Below are positions 40,954-50,491 of a stretch of DNA of 64,000 nt, one piece after another (within the stretch, counting starts at the first letter, position 1; every line of letters starts with the position of its first letter). Both the position numbers and the translations under genes were made by a program. The notes beneath the pieces were generated by a model. That model was not told the DNA's origin, did no database searches, and saw only the letters and a list, made by a program, of their open reading frames with translations. This DNA comes from UTCHB3 sp002050155 (GTDB lineage Bacteria; Bacteroidota; Ignavibacteria; Ignavibacteriales; Ignavibacteriaceae): positions 434,001 through 498,000 of the forward strand of contig CP129491.1 of assembly GCA_030584105.1 (NCBI GenBank), in the 5' to 3' direction.

Positions 40954-42456
40954 ATGAAAAAGAGCTTTTTATTACTGTCATTTTTTGTTCCGGTAATTTT
41001 TATGACAACTAATCTTTTTCCTGTTGACAAAGACCGCATAGTGTTGTTAAAGACTGAAGAGCCTGTAATTCACTTCAAAATATGGTTTAATGTTGGTTCG
41101 AAAGATGACCCGAAAGGGAAAGAAGGGCTGGCTTACCTTACAGCTGCAATGTTGAATGAAGGGGGCACAAAAAACCTGACCTATTCAGAGATAATTGATA
41201 AGTTATATCCGTTTGCGGCAGGATATCGTGCTTCAGTTTCAAAGGAGAACACGGTGTATTCAGGTTCAGTTCATAAGGATAACTTAAATGAATACCTTGA
41301 AATCTTCTTAGACCAGTTGTTGAACCCCGGTTTCCGTGAAGAAGATTTTAACCGCCTGAAACAAGAAGCGATTTCTTTTATAACAACAACACTTCGTTAC
41401 TCAAGCGATGAAGAGCTTGGTAAGGCAGTTTTGTACAACGAGTTGTATAAAAACACCCCGTACGGTCATCTTGACGCCGGGAGTGTAAGTTCGCTTAACT
41501 CGATTACTTTAGATGATGTTAAAGAGTTTTTTATAACTTATTATAACCGCAACAATTTTATCCTTGCCATTGGCGGGGGTTATGATGATGCACTGATTGA
41601 TAAGGTATGGAACACGCTTGAGAAACTTCCGGATGGTAAGATTAACCCGACAAAAACTGTTGAACCGGCAGCGGTTAGCGGTTTAAGCGTGGTTATTGTT
41701 GAAAAGAAAGCTAATGCCACGGCAATATCGATGGGCTATCCAATTTCTATTTTAAGGTCTGACCCCGAATGGTACCCGCTTGCCCTTGCAAATTCGTGGT
41801 TAGGCGAGCATCGTAATTCAAGTTCGCACTTGTATCAGGTGATCAGAGAAGCAAGGGGATTAAACTATGGGGACTACAGTTACATCGAATATTACCCTAA
41901 CGGCGGTTGGAGGTCGAAACCGCCGGTTAATGTTCCGTTAACCAAACACCTGTTCGAAATATGGATAAGACCCGTTCCTAACAATGCGAAGCATTTTGCT
42001 CTTAGGGCTGCACTTCGGGAGTTTACCAAACTTTCAGTAGAAGGTTTAAAACCGGATGATTTTGAAATAACACGCAAATTTCTTGAAAAATATGTGCTGC
42101 ATTATGCACCGGATACCGACACAAGGCTTGGGTACGCCTTAGATGATAAATTTTTCGGAATTTCGGCGCCGGGGCATTTGAAAAAATTCAGGGACAAAAT
42201 GGGGTCGGTTACACTTGACGAGGTTAATTCAGCAATTAAAAAATATTTTAACCCTGAAAATATGGTGATTGTTTTTATAACACCCGATGCCGAAAAACTG
42301 AAAAATGCTTTGGTAAATAACGACGCTTCTCCGATCGAGTATCAAACACCGAAACCGAACAGTGTGCTGGAAGAAGATAAAGAAATAATTAATTATAAAT
42401 TGAAAATTAAACCTGAAAATGTTAAAATTGTTCAGGTTGAAGAGTTGTTCAATTAA
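40954..42456 (+). CDS. M16-family protein, non-catalytic partner
   Basis: This 500-residue M16B relative has a signal peptide but no HxxEH motif; the corresponding region reads GKEGLAYLTAAMLNEGGT. It retains the substrate-binding Arg/Tyr region near NSWLGEHRNSSSHLYQVIREARGLNYGDYSYIEYYPNGG. Paired M16B proteins work as a heterodimer in which one chain holds zinc and the other binds substrate. It starts 1 bp after its active partner's stop. Location is predicted to be periplasmic. Confidence 0.9.
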   Translation: MKKSFLLLSFFVPVIFMTTNLFPVDKDRIVLLKTEEPVIHFKIWFNVGSKDDPKGKEGLAYLTAAMLNEGGTKNLTYSEIIDKLYPFAAGYRASVSKENTVYSGSVHKDNLNEYLEIFLDQLLNPGFREEDFNRLKQEAISFITTTLRYSSDEELGKAVLYNELYKNTPYGHLDAGSVSSLNSITLDDVKEFFITYYNRNNFILAIGGGYDDALIDKVWNTLEKLPDGKINPTKTVEPAAVSGLSVVIVEKKANATAISMGYPISILRSDPEWYPLALANSWLGEHRNSSSHLYQVIREARGLNYGDYSYIEYYPNGGWRSKPPVNVPLTKHLFEIWIRPVPNNAKHFALRAALREFTKLSVEGLKPDDFEITRKFLEKYVLHYAPDTDTRLGYALDDKFFGISAPGHLKKFRDKMGSVTLDEVNSAIKKYFNPENMVIVFITPDAEKLKNALVNNDASPIEYQTPKPNSVLEEDKEIINYKLKIKPENVKIVQVEELFN

Positions 42457-42484
42457 TTAAGTGAATCGATAAATTGGTTTGAGT

Positions 42485-44185
42485 ATGAACTTGAAAAGAT
42501 TTTTAATTTTCACTGCGATGTTTCTTTCAACTCTGTTGCTTGCGTGTGCAAACAAAGCGGAGGAACAGATTAAGTTGATACCAATTGCAACTGATGATCG
42601 CGGCGATCAGGCGTCTGATATTTTTATCAGAGTTAACCTGCTTGGGTTCAGGAAAAGTGACCAAAAAACAGCCACAATATTGACCAAAAGAGACATGGGG
42701 CAGAAAAAGTTCGTAGTCAAGGATGTTAAAAGTGGCTCTGTAGTCTTCAGCGGCACCGTTCCCCCGAGCATTGGCGGATGGGGCAATTTTAACTTTTGCC
42801 ATATTATCGATTTTTCCGGATTTAATAACGAGGGTTCCTTTGTAATTGAATGCGAAGGAGCCCGGTCGTTAGTTTTCAGGGTGGGCGATGCGGTTTACAA
42901 CTCAATTGTTGACTCGCTGTTGCTCTTTTTCAAAGTTCAAAGGTGCGGGCCAACAAACCCGTTTTTACACAAAATTTGTCACCTTTACGATTCCCCAACG
43001 GTTGTGGGAGATGAAAGTGTGGGGCAGGTGGATGTAACAGGCGGCTGGCATGACGCGGGTGATTATACAAAGTTCCTGAATACCACTGCGTTTTCAACAT
43101 ACATGCTGCTGTTAACTTACGATTTCGACCCGAAGAGAATGGAATTTGACAGAAACAAAGACGGTGCTCCCGATCTTTTGGAAGAAGCAAGGGTCGGTTT
43201 AGACTTGCTTTTGAGGATGAATTACAAACCGAACAAACTGATTATACAGGTGCAGGATAGAAGAGACCAGACTGTGGGTTGGAGAATGCCGGAGGATGAT
43301 ACTCTTAAATTCAACCGACCGGCGTATGCAGGTATGGGGAAAAACCTTATAGGAATTTATTGTGCGACACTTGCGATGGGTTCAAGAATCTGGCGTGACC
43401 GCTTCAAAGATACCGAATTTGCAAATAAACTTCTGGCTGCCGCAAACAACATTTTTACCCTTAGAAAAACCGCTCCCGACTTGGATAAAAACCCGGTTGG
43501 GCTTTACCAGGATTCAAAGTATGAGGGTAAGTTAGCGCTGGGAGCTTTGGAGATGTATTTAGCCACTAAGAACAACAGTTACTTGGATGAAGCAATTGAT
43601 CTGGCAAAGAAAGCAGATTCTGACTACTGGTGGAGTTGGGGCGATATAAATGCGCTTGCGCACTACAGAGTGGCAAAGTATTCTAATGATGTCAGGCAGC
43701 TTTTAGAGAATAATCTAATTTCTTTCAACGAAAACCGTAGGTCAAAACCGTTTGGTGAAGCCACAGCTTATTCCTGGGGTACCACTCATACATTTTTGGG
43801 TGTTGCAATGCAGGCAATATTTTTCAAAGATTTGACCAAAAGTAACATCTACGATTCGCTTGCTTTCAACCAGCGTGATTTCGTTTTAGGTAAGAACCCT
43901 TGGGGGGTTTCTTTTGTTTATAATATAGGTAGCAAAAGCACCCGGTATTTTCACTCACAGGTTGCGTACTTCAGGAACGGTTATCTGCCCGGAGCAGTTG
44001 CAGCGGGGCCCGCACCGGCAGAAATTTTAAAAGATTATAATATACCGCGTACAAATTTTATGTACGACCAATTCAACTCTCCCGAGGTGAAATATTACGA
44101 TGATCGTCAAGATTATATAACAAATGAGCCGACCATAGTCTCGAACGCAACAGCGATTTTTGTTTTTTCTCATTTCTATAAATAA
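42485..44185 (+). CDS. GH9-family glycoside hydrolase lipoprotein
   Basis: The protein has a lipoprotein signal with LLLAC, an Ig-like N-terminal domain (about residues 35-140, the CelD_N pattern IRVNLLGFRKSDQKTATI) and a GH9 catalytic domain. The catalytic Asp pair lies in GWHDAGDY, and DYITNEPTIVSNATAIF at the C-terminus carries the acid Glu. GH9 enzymes cut beta-1,4-glucans or related polymers with inversion. The ATG at 42485 is preferred to the TTG at 42479. A role in releasing oligosaccharides outside the cell or trimming own exopolysaccharide is possible, since an exopolysaccharide operon follows. Confidence 0.87.
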   Translation: MNLKRFLIFTAMFLSTLLLACANKAEEQIKLIPIATDDRGDQASDIFIRVNLLGFRKSDQKTATILTKRDMGQKKFVVKDVKSGSVVFSGTVPPSIGGWGNFNFCHIIDFSGFNNEGSFVIECEGARSLVFRVGDAVYNSIVDSLLLFFKVQRCGPTNPFLHKICHLYDSPTVVGDESVGQVDVTGGWHDAGDYTKFLNTTAFSTYMLLLTYDFDPKRMEFDRNKDGAPDLLEEARVGLDLLLRMNYKPNKLIIQVQDRRDQTVGWRMPEDDTLKFNRPAYAGMGKNLIGIYCATLAMGSRIWRDRFKDTEFANKLLAAANNIFTLRKTAPDLDKNPVGLYQDSKYEGKLALGALEMYLATKNNSYLDEAIDLAKKADSDYWWSWGDINALAHYRVAKYSNDVRQLLENNLISFNENRRSKPFGEATAYSWGTTHTFLGVAMQAIFFKDLTKSNIYDSLAFNQRDFVLGKNPWGVSFVYNIGSKSTRYFHSQVAYFRNGYLPGAVAAGPAPAEILKDYNIPRTNFMYDQFNSPEVKYYDDRQDYITNEPTIVSNATAIFVFSHFYK

Positions 44186-44194
44186 CTGTTTCAT

Positions 44195-44223
44195 AATGAG
44201 ACATATTTTTAGATTGTCTCATT
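44195..44223 (+). promoter_or_regulatory. 9-bp inverted repeat: enhancer site or terminator
   Basis: AATGAGACA (44195-44203) and TGTCTCATT (44215-44223) form a perfect 9-bp inverted repeat around 11 bases, and TCTCATTTTGAGA is a second overlapping palindrome. The centre is about 119 bp before the sigma-54 start predicted at 44328, a usual place for an NtrC-type activator site. It lies only 10 bp after the GH9 stop and could instead be a weak terminator. Confidence 0.45.
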
Positions 44224-44300
44224 TTGAGAAAAATTTTATGGGAAATTGCTTAATAAATGAGAATTAATGGCAAAAAAAAGGCTTTTTTTTAATAAATATT

Positions 44301-44317
44301 TTGGCATGAAAATTGCT
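44301..44317 (+). promoter_or_regulatory. Sigma-54 (-24/-12) promoter of the exopolysaccharide operon
   Basis: TTGGCATGAAAATTGCT carries GG (44303-44304) and GC (44315-44316) exactly 10 bp apart with the TTGC -12 element. Transcription should begin near 44328, 22 bp before the ATG at 44350. An A8-GGC-T8 tract at 44272-44290 just upstream would bend the DNA and could help looping to an activator. Confidence 0.75.
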
Positions 44318-44349
44318 ACTAATGATTGACCAAAAAGTGAGCAAAAAAA

Positions 44350-45654
44350 ATGGCAAATGGAAAAATTAGTTTAGAACAAACCGGAATTTCAATAGTTGAC
44401 GCAAACTGGGGTGGGTTTTACCCCGGCGGGACATATCTTTTAATCGGTCCGCGCAAATCCGGCAGAACTACACTTGGCTTGCAATTTGCAATGGCAGGCA
44501 TCCAACAGAAAGAAATTTGTTTATACTTCACAAACATGCGCCCGAAAGATTTAATGATCTTAGCGGCGTCCTTAGATTTTGATCTTCAAACTCACATGGA
44601 TAACGGTGAACTGGTTGTTGTTAAAGTAACCCCTCCGTTAGATGTATATGAGTCAGCAAACCCGGATACATATCTGTTAGAATATCTGAATGATATTGTA
44701 AGCGTTGTTGACCAGTATCAGCCCTCGCGTTTGGTTTTCGACGAACTGACCTATTTTGTCGGGTTTGAAAACATTAACCTGTTGCAGCAGGCATTTCTGA
44801 AAATGATTGAAAGTATAGAAGAGAAGAATGTAACGAGTCTTTATATACTCGGTGAGCCTGCCACTCCATTTGCACAGAACATAGTTGATAACATGGTTCA
44901 ATATTCAACTGCTATAATATATCTTCAAAAGGTTGAAGGAGTTCGCCAAGGTGGTAAAGCTACCATCACACCGAACATAGGGCACACTGAGGGCCAGTTT
45001 ACAACAGATTTTTCGTTTCAGCCATATAAAGGCGTAGTATTTGATATACCACAGGGTGCGTCTCAGAGCCACCCTTCTGCTCAGCCGGCCGGTGGTGGTG
45101 CAACTATTAGCGGGGGAATCCCGGTGGCGCAGTCAATCCCGGTTGGGAGTTTATCGGCAGCAGCGCCGGCTGTACAGGGCAACATACAGATAACGGGTAC
45201 TGTTCCTGCTAAATATGTTGCATTAAACCAGGTGGAAGTAGTAACAGTGCCAATCAGAAACACGAACCAGTATGCAATGGATGAGTTTAAGCTGATACTT
45301 AACAATCAGGTGGCTCTTTACAAGAGCACGGGGCAGCCTTTCACATTAGTATCGTTAAAACTTGAACCTCAGGCAGAAACTGCGGGTTTAGTATCTATGG
45401 CGCAACTCAGTAATGCAGTTCGGCTGTCACTGAGTTTGAAAGAAAAATATTGTATAGACGGAAACACAATTTTGGTGTTGCTTGCAAAAGCCGATGAGCG
45501 AGCAATAGCTATTTTGGCTTCAAAACTTAGAACTAATCTTCAAAGTGGTGACCCCACCTTTGTAGATCGTATTTTTCCTTTAATTTATGCTCATTCCTAT
45601 ATTTCTAATGAAAGCACGGAGAATGCAGAGAGTATTTTGAAGGAAATCCTTTAG
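44350..45654 (+). CDS. RecA/KaiC-like ATPase fold with degenerate GGDEF-like C-terminus
   Basis: This 434-residue cytoplasmic protein starts with a KaiC/RadA-type domain (about 1-230): LEQTGISIVDANWGGFYPGGTYLLIG, the P-loop GPRKSGRTT and Walker B SRLVFDELTYF. The conserved P-loop Lys is Arg39, which usually impairs ATP hydrolysis. A flexible Gly/Pro/Ala linker (about 235-285) leads to a C-terminal domain (about 300-434) whose spacing, FKLILNNQVALYKSTGQPFTLVSLKLE then LVLLAKADERAIAILASKL, resembles a diguanylate cyclase without GG(D/E)EF. It is the first gene of the operon and may be a signalling or scaffold component of polymer synthesis. Confidence 0.7.
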   Translation: MANGKISLEQTGISIVDANWGGFYPGGTYLLIGPRKSGRTTLGLQFAMAGIQQKEICLYFTNMRPKDLMILAASLDFDLQTHMDNGELVVVKVTPPLDVYESANPDTYLLEYLNDIVSVVDQYQPSRLVFDELTYFVGFENINLLQQAFLKMIESIEEKNVTSLYILGEPATPFAQNIVDNMVQYSTAIIYLQKVEGVRQGGKATITPNIGHTEGQFTTDFSFQPYKGVVFDIPQGASQSHPSAQPAGGGATISGGIPVAQSIPVGSLSAAAPAVQGNIQITGTVPAKYVALNQVEVVTVPIRNTNQYAMDEFKLILNNQVALYKSTGQPFTLVSLKLEPQAETAGLVSMAQLSNAVRLSLSLKEKYCIDGNTILVLLAKADERAIAILASKLRTNLQSGDPTFVDRIFPLIYAHSYISNESTENAESILKEIL

Positions 45655-45661
45655 GAAGAAA

Positions 45662-48574
45662 ATGAAACTTGTGAAACTCTTTCGTTTAATCGTTTTATTT
45701 GCTGTTGCAATAAATTTTCAAAATAATGCACAGAACCCGGGCGATAAATATAAAAATGACGCTCTGGGAATGATGTCTGCCGGGAAATATGGTGAAGCGA
45801 TCGACCTTCTGAATAAATATATAGGTGTTTATCCTTCGCGGGCAGATGGTTATAACTTACGCGGGAAGTGTTATGAAAGGCGTAATCAGTTAGTTCACGC
45901 ACAAAACGATTTTAGAATTGCCGCTAAACTTGCACCCGGTAACAGAGAGTATCAGAACGATCTGAACAGGGTGAATCAAAAACTTAATAACGATCTGAAC
46001 TCAAAAATTAAGGGTTATCAGAGGGAAATTGCGATAAACCCAAAAAACCCCAAAAACTACCTTGAGATAGCAAAATGCTATAAACTGATGTTTAACTGGG
46101 TGCAATCCGAAGCATGGTACGATAAATATTTAGAGTTGGAAGAACCATCGGCAGATGAAGTTATAAGGTACACCGAAGTTCTTAGTTATCTGAGAAAATA
46201 CGCAAAAGGGGAGCCGATACTTCAAAGATTCGTCAGAAAATATCCAAACGATTGGAGGCTTTGGAGCCGGTACGGTTATTTTGAGTATTACCTCGGTAAA
46301 AGTGAGGAAGCCAAAATGGCTTTTGAAACCGCATTGAAGTTGAGACCATACTTCAAAGAGGCACAGGACGGTTTGGATATGGTGTTGGGTAAGTATTTCC
46401 CCACACTTTATAAAGATACCACAGGATTTTACGAGTGGAACCGCCCACAGCAAAAGCAACAGCAACAGCAACAGCCGGTTCCTCAGGAGTTTGCAATCGA
46501 TAAGTATTACAGAATACTCAGAAACAACCCAAAAGACGACAAAACAAGGTTCCTGCTGATTGATGAACTGATTAAATACAAACGGTATGAAGAAGCTTAC
46601 CAGCAGTTGTTAATTCTGGAAGAAAAATACAAAGAAAATGAAAAATGGGTGAAATTATACGACTTAGTAACAAAAATAAGGCAAGAGAGCTACACTAAGC
46701 GAATTGAAGAGATAAAAAAGCTTCTTGAAAAAAACCCGAATGATACTAAGTTGATTACAGAGATGGTTCAACTGATGAGCAATCTGGATATGAACGAGGA
46801 AGCCTATAACTATTTGAATGAATATTTTGAGAAAAACCCTAATTCAACTGATTGCAAGTTAAGAACCCTCTTTGCAAAAATAGCAACTGACTATCAGGAT
46901 AACTATAAAGCTATTGAACAATTGGATTTTTGCCTGAATCTTAACCCGGATGATCTTGACCTGAAACTGCAGAGGGGTATTATTTCCGTGTGGTTGGGGC
47001 AGGATGAGGATTTGGCATACGAGTACCTTTCGGCAGTGCTCGCAAAAAGACCTAAAGATGTTACCGCTTTAATCGGCATGGCTTCTTTGGAAATGAAAAA
47101 AAATGATTTTGAAAAGTCGGAAGAATACATCAATTTAATAAAACAAATAGAGCCGACACATCCGGAACTGGAAACTTTGCTTTCAAACTTGGAAACCTCG
47201 AAAGCTCGTGCCGTTGAAGAAGCACTTTTCCAAAGCCTGGAAGAGGGGCGCGAGAAATTCAGAGAAGGGGATTGCGAAGGCGCACTTGCCGTGTATGACG
47301 ACTTTTTATCGAAGCACGAAGGTAACAGGACTATTATGAAAGAATATGCTGATCTTAATTCCTGCGTTAAAAATTACGACCGTGCAATTGAAATTTATGA
47401 TTCGTTATTAAATGAAGAATACGACTATCTTATTGATCTTGAAAGAGCGAAAGTTTTCTTTTTCAAAGGTGATTATCAGAAATCGATCTCTGAGTTTGAA
47501 AGATTAGTAAAAGAAGATAATGCAGATTTTGCGGCAAAACTCTTCCTTGGCGATGCTTACGCTCAGACAGGTGATTACGATAAAGCGAGGGATATGTACG
47601 ATTCGCTTTTAGTTAACACAACTGACTCTACAGAGATAGCGTTAATAAACCAGAGGATGGGCTGGCTGCCTGTAACGGGTTTAGCGGGGTTCCTGGGTAA
47701 CTTCCCGCAGTATATTTTGCTTAATCCGTTTATTTCTTATTTTGAAGACAATGCTGATTTCAGTTATTTAAACTACGGATTAGCCTCCGACTTGGGTGTT
47801 ACATCATTTCTGTCAATTGGTTTGATGGGAAGTCTTTCAACACTAAGAGGGAAGAGTACACCGGTTGAATTTAACACCTGGAAGGCAACGGCATTCATCA
47901 GACCCTTTGAGCCGATGTTGATAGCTGCCTCGATAGGTGAGCAATCGTTCCTGTCGCCTCAGAAGAGTTATCCTTTGTACGAAGCGTATGTCAGATTTAC
48001 AAAGGAAAAAGAATATTTAGCTCAGGTAACATATTTGCAGCAGGATGCCGCAACGATACTCTATTCAGCGCTGTTGGTTTATCCTTTCGGAGTATTTAAG
48101 GACAGGCTGCGCGCAGAAATGATTAAGGCTGAAGGATGGTATAATCTTCCTTCAAAATATAAAGTTTCGGGTTCTTATCAGTACATAATGGTTGGTGACG
48201 GCAACCGGGGTGCAAACACAGAGATAAGAATTGGTAAGTATTTCTACCCTGAATTGCTTGCCGGTTACGAGTTTTATTCAACCATGTATGCCAGAAGGTC
48301 GATTTACTATTATTCCCCGCGGAATTTTATATCACACTCACTTTTTGCGGATTGGAATTTTTACAAAGACGATCAGTTTGACCTTAGCGGTGGCGGAAGA
48401 ATTGGTTACATCCCGGAGAGTTCCTTTTGGCTCAGGGAGTTTTACCTACAGGGCGCTTATACAATTCTTCAGAATTTAAGGCTCAATGTTCGCGGTCAGA
48501 TGACTAACACCAGCAGAGATGGGGCAGGCTACAGTTCACGCTCTGTTATGGCATCTTTATTCTGGATGTTATAG
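45662..48574 (+). CDS. TPR protein with C-terminal outer-membrane beta-barrel (polysaccharide export)
   Basis: The 970-residue protein has a signal peptide, then TPR repeats over about residues 30-660 (e.g. GKYGEAIDLLNKYIGVYPSR), then a barrel of about 290 residues ending in FWML. The layout matches PgaA/BcsC, the periplasmic-TPR plus outer-membrane pore of synthase-dependent exopolysaccharide systems. A Gln-rich tract (QQKQQQQQQP, near 265-275) links two TPR blocks. It begins 7 bp after the ATPase stop. It would guide polymer from the synthase encoded next to the outside. Confidence 0.83.
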   Translation: MKLVKLFRLIVLFAVAINFQNNAQNPGDKYKNDALGMMSAGKYGEAIDLLNKYIGVYPSRADGYNLRGKCYERRNQLVHAQNDFRIAAKLAPGNREYQNDLNRVNQKLNNDLNSKIKGYQREIAINPKNPKNYLEIAKCYKLMFNWVQSEAWYDKYLELEEPSADEVIRYTEVLSYLRKYAKGEPILQRFVRKYPNDWRLWSRYGYFEYYLGKSEEAKMAFETALKLRPYFKEAQDGLDMVLGKYFPTLYKDTTGFYEWNRPQQKQQQQQQPVPQEFAIDKYYRILRNNPKDDKTRFLLIDELIKYKRYEEAYQQLLILEEKYKENEKWVKLYDLVTKIRQESYTKRIEEIKKLLEKNPNDTKLITEMVQLMSNLDMNEEAYNYLNEYFEKNPNSTDCKLRTLFAKIATDYQDNYKAIEQLDFCLNLNPDDLDLKLQRGIISVWLGQDEDLAYEYLSAVLAKRPKDVTALIGMASLEMKKNDFEKSEEYINLIKQIEPTHPELETLLSNLETSKARAVEEALFQSLEEGREKFREGDCEGALAVYDDFLSKHEGNRTIMKEYADLNSCVKNYDRAIEIYDSLLNEEYDYLIDLERAKVFFFKGDYQKSISEFERLVKEDNADFAAKLFLGDAYAQTGDYDKARDMYDSLLVNTTDSTEIALINQRMGWLPVTGLAGFLGNFPQYILLNPFISYFEDNADFSYLNYGLASDLGVTSFLSIGLMGSLSTLRGKSTPVEFNTWKATAFIRPFEPMLIAASIGEQSFLSPQKSYPLYEAYVRFTKEKEYLAQVTYLQQDAATILYSALLVYPFGVFKDRLRAEMIKAEGWYNLPSKYKVSGSYQYIMVGDGNRGANTEIRIGKYFYPELLAGYEFYSTMYARRSIYYYSPRNFISHSLFADWNFYKDDQFDLSGGGRIGYIPESSFWLREFYLQGAYTILQNLRLNVRGQMTNTSRDGAGYSSRSVMASLFWML

Positions 48575-48598
48575 CAGTTTTACAGGAAGAAGAGTTTT

Positions 48599-49993
48599 AT
48601 GTCGCAAAACAAAATCAGATCAACCAGGATCACAGTTAAAAACACCGAAGCAACTGAGGCTGAGGACAATAAAAAAAGGCACATCCTCCGTAGGATGGTG
48701 ACCAACGGGCTTGCCTCGTTGTTTCTGATATTGGTTATCATAACTACAATGCCGATGACGGTGCTTTCATATTCGGCTCTTTTTGAGTATGCAACTATGA
48801 TCTCGCTGTTGCTCTTCTTACTTGTGCTTCTGATGAGGTATTTTGGTTTGCTTGGGATGGCATACTTGTGGCTGAACAACTACACTTTCACAAAAAGGCC
48901 CGATTTTCAGCCGTTTGTTTCGATCATCGTGCCGGTATATAACGAAGGTATCTTGCTGAAAGACGCAATAATGTCATTACTGGAGCTTGACTACTCAAAT
49001 TATGAGATAATAGTTGTGAACGACGGTTCGAGCGATAACACTTACGATGTCGCCAAAACATTAGTGGGCTACCAACAGGGGCAGCACGGTAAGGTTAAAG
49101 TTTCTTTAATCAGCAAGCCGAATGGTGGCAAAGCGCGTGCGTTAAATGCCGGTATTAGTTACTCGAAATCTGAAATTGTTCTTTGCATGGATGGTGACAG
49201 CCAGCTTTCAACTGACACGCTGAAAAAAGGCGCCCGCCATTTTATAGACCCAAGAATTGGCGCTGTAGCCGGTAATGTCAAGGTTTTAAACCGAGGCAAG
49301 TTTTATGCAGACCTTCAGGCTCTTGAATACATTGAGGGTTTGAACATGGCGCGCGCAGCGCAGTCCTTCCTGAAATTAGTGAACATTATTCCGGGTCCCA
49401 TTGGTCTGTTCAGAAAGAAAGCAATAGAAGAGGTTGGGTACTACTCAAGTGATACTTTCGCCGAAGATGCAGACCTTACCCTTAAGATACTTTCAAAAGG
49501 GTGGAAGATTTACTACGAGCCAAACTCGATAGCGTGGACTGAAGCGCCGGTTAAACTGCAGCAACTTCTTAAACAAAGATACCGCTGGACACGGGGTATC
49601 CTTCAGGCAATCAGAAAGCATAAAAATCTTTTATACAACCCAACCATCAACTTTGGTGATACATTTATTCTTTGGACTATGTTCTACGAAGCGCTTATTT
49701 GGCCCACAATGAATATAGTGGCAAATTTTTTCTTCATCATAGTTTCTATTTTTTACGGTTACACATCGCTAATTTTCTTTTGGTGGGTATTTTTGGCTTT
49801 GTTGGATGCGGTTACGGCACTATACTGTGTTGCGGTAGAAGATGAAGAGCTTCGGTTAGTGCCATACTCAATAGTATATAGAATGTTTTTTGTATTTGCA
49901 ATTGATATCTGTAAAATGATGTCAACTATCGAAGAATTTCTTGGGTTAGAGATGACCTGGGGAAAACTCGAGAGAATCGGTACCGGAAAATAA
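48599..49993 (+). CDS. GT2-family membrane glycosyltransferase (PgaC-like synthase)
   Basis: This 464-residue inner-membrane protein has two N-terminal and about three C-terminal membrane segments around a cytoplasmic GT2 domain. The motifs are VNDGSSDNTY, MDGDSQL (D-x-D), FAEDADLTLKI and QRYRWTRG (QxxRW), the complete processive-synthase set. They resemble poly-N-acetylglucosamine (PgaC), hyaluronan and chitin synthases. With the adjacent TPR/barrel and deacetylase-like genes it forms a synthase-dependent exopolysaccharide system. The sugar cannot be read from sequence. Confidence 0.92.
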   Translation: MSQNKIRSTRITVKNTEATEAEDNKKRHILRRMVTNGLASLFLILVIITTMPMTVLSYSALFEYATMISLLLFLLVLLMRYFGLLGMAYLWLNNYTFTKRPDFQPFVSIIVPVYNEGILLKDAIMSLLELDYSNYEIIVVNDGSSDNTYDVAKTLVGYQQGQHGKVKVSLISKPNGGKARALNAGISYSKSEIVLCMDGDSQLSTDTLKKGARHFIDPRIGAVAGNVKVLNRGKFYADLQALEYIEGLNMARAAQSFLKLVNIIPGPIGLFRKKAIEEVGYYSSDTFAEDADLTLKILSKGWKIYYEPNSIAWTEAPVKLQQLLKQRYRWTRGILQAIRKHKNLLYNPTINFGDTFILWTMFYEALIWPTMNIVANFFFIIVSIFYGYTSLIFFWWVFLALLDAVTALYCVAVEDEELRLVPYSIVYRMFFVFAIDICKMMSTIEEFLGLEMTWGKLERIGTGK

Positions 49994-50008
49994 AAGGAAG
50001 GAAATGTA

Positions 50009-50491
50009 ATGGAACTGATACCTATACTTGCAACAATCATATTAGTTGCTACAATAAGCACATTTTTTCTCTCGATCGGTGCATATATTCTGTTCAAAGT
50101 GCGCGAAGCGCAGGGTGTACGGGCGAAAGCAACCCAGCCGGCTACAATTCAGGCTGAGTTAGTAACCCCGGAACTTGCGTCGGATCAGACTTCTGCAACA
50201 ATGTCCACACGGGAAACTGTGCGCAGAACGGGTCCCCCCGCTGCTTTCGAAGTTACACATGCACCCGCATACAGAAGAACCACAGTGCCGGGCAGAGCAA
50301 CCGGAAGTATGGTTATGGATTCACCACCGGCGGCACAGCAATTCACGCAGTCGCGGAGGGAAGCACCACTTTCAGCGGTTACAACGAGTGCGAAGAAATT
50401 TGTGAGAGTAACCTCTGAAACCACTCAAGAGAGAGCACAAGCAACAACTCAGCAACAAGTAAGGCAAGGCGGGAACCTTAAGTGGCGCTAA
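50009..50491 (+). CDS. Small membrane-anchored protein, disordered C-terminus
   Basis: This 160-residue protein has one N-terminal membrane helix (about 5-30) and a long Ala/Thr/Gln/Arg-rich tail without recognisable fold. GAAGGAAATGT precedes the ATG. The stop overlaps the start of the next gene by eight bases, implying coupling. It may be an accessory subunit of the synthase complex, a role small proteins such as PgaD fill in other systems. This is inferred from position alone. Confidence 0.6.
   Translation: MELIPILATIILVATISTFFLSIGAYILFKVREAQGVRAKATQPATIQAELVTPELASDQTSATMSTRETVRRTGPPAAFEVTHAPAYRRTTVPGRATGSMVMDSPPAAQQFTQSRREAPLSAVTTSAKKFVRVTSETTQERAQATTQQQVRQGGNLKWR

Noticed and set aside
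44195..44223. Certain terminator call for the inverted repeat after GH9
   Set aside because: The stem is AT-rich and the T-run is weak; the position also fits an enhancer site, so it is listed as undecided.
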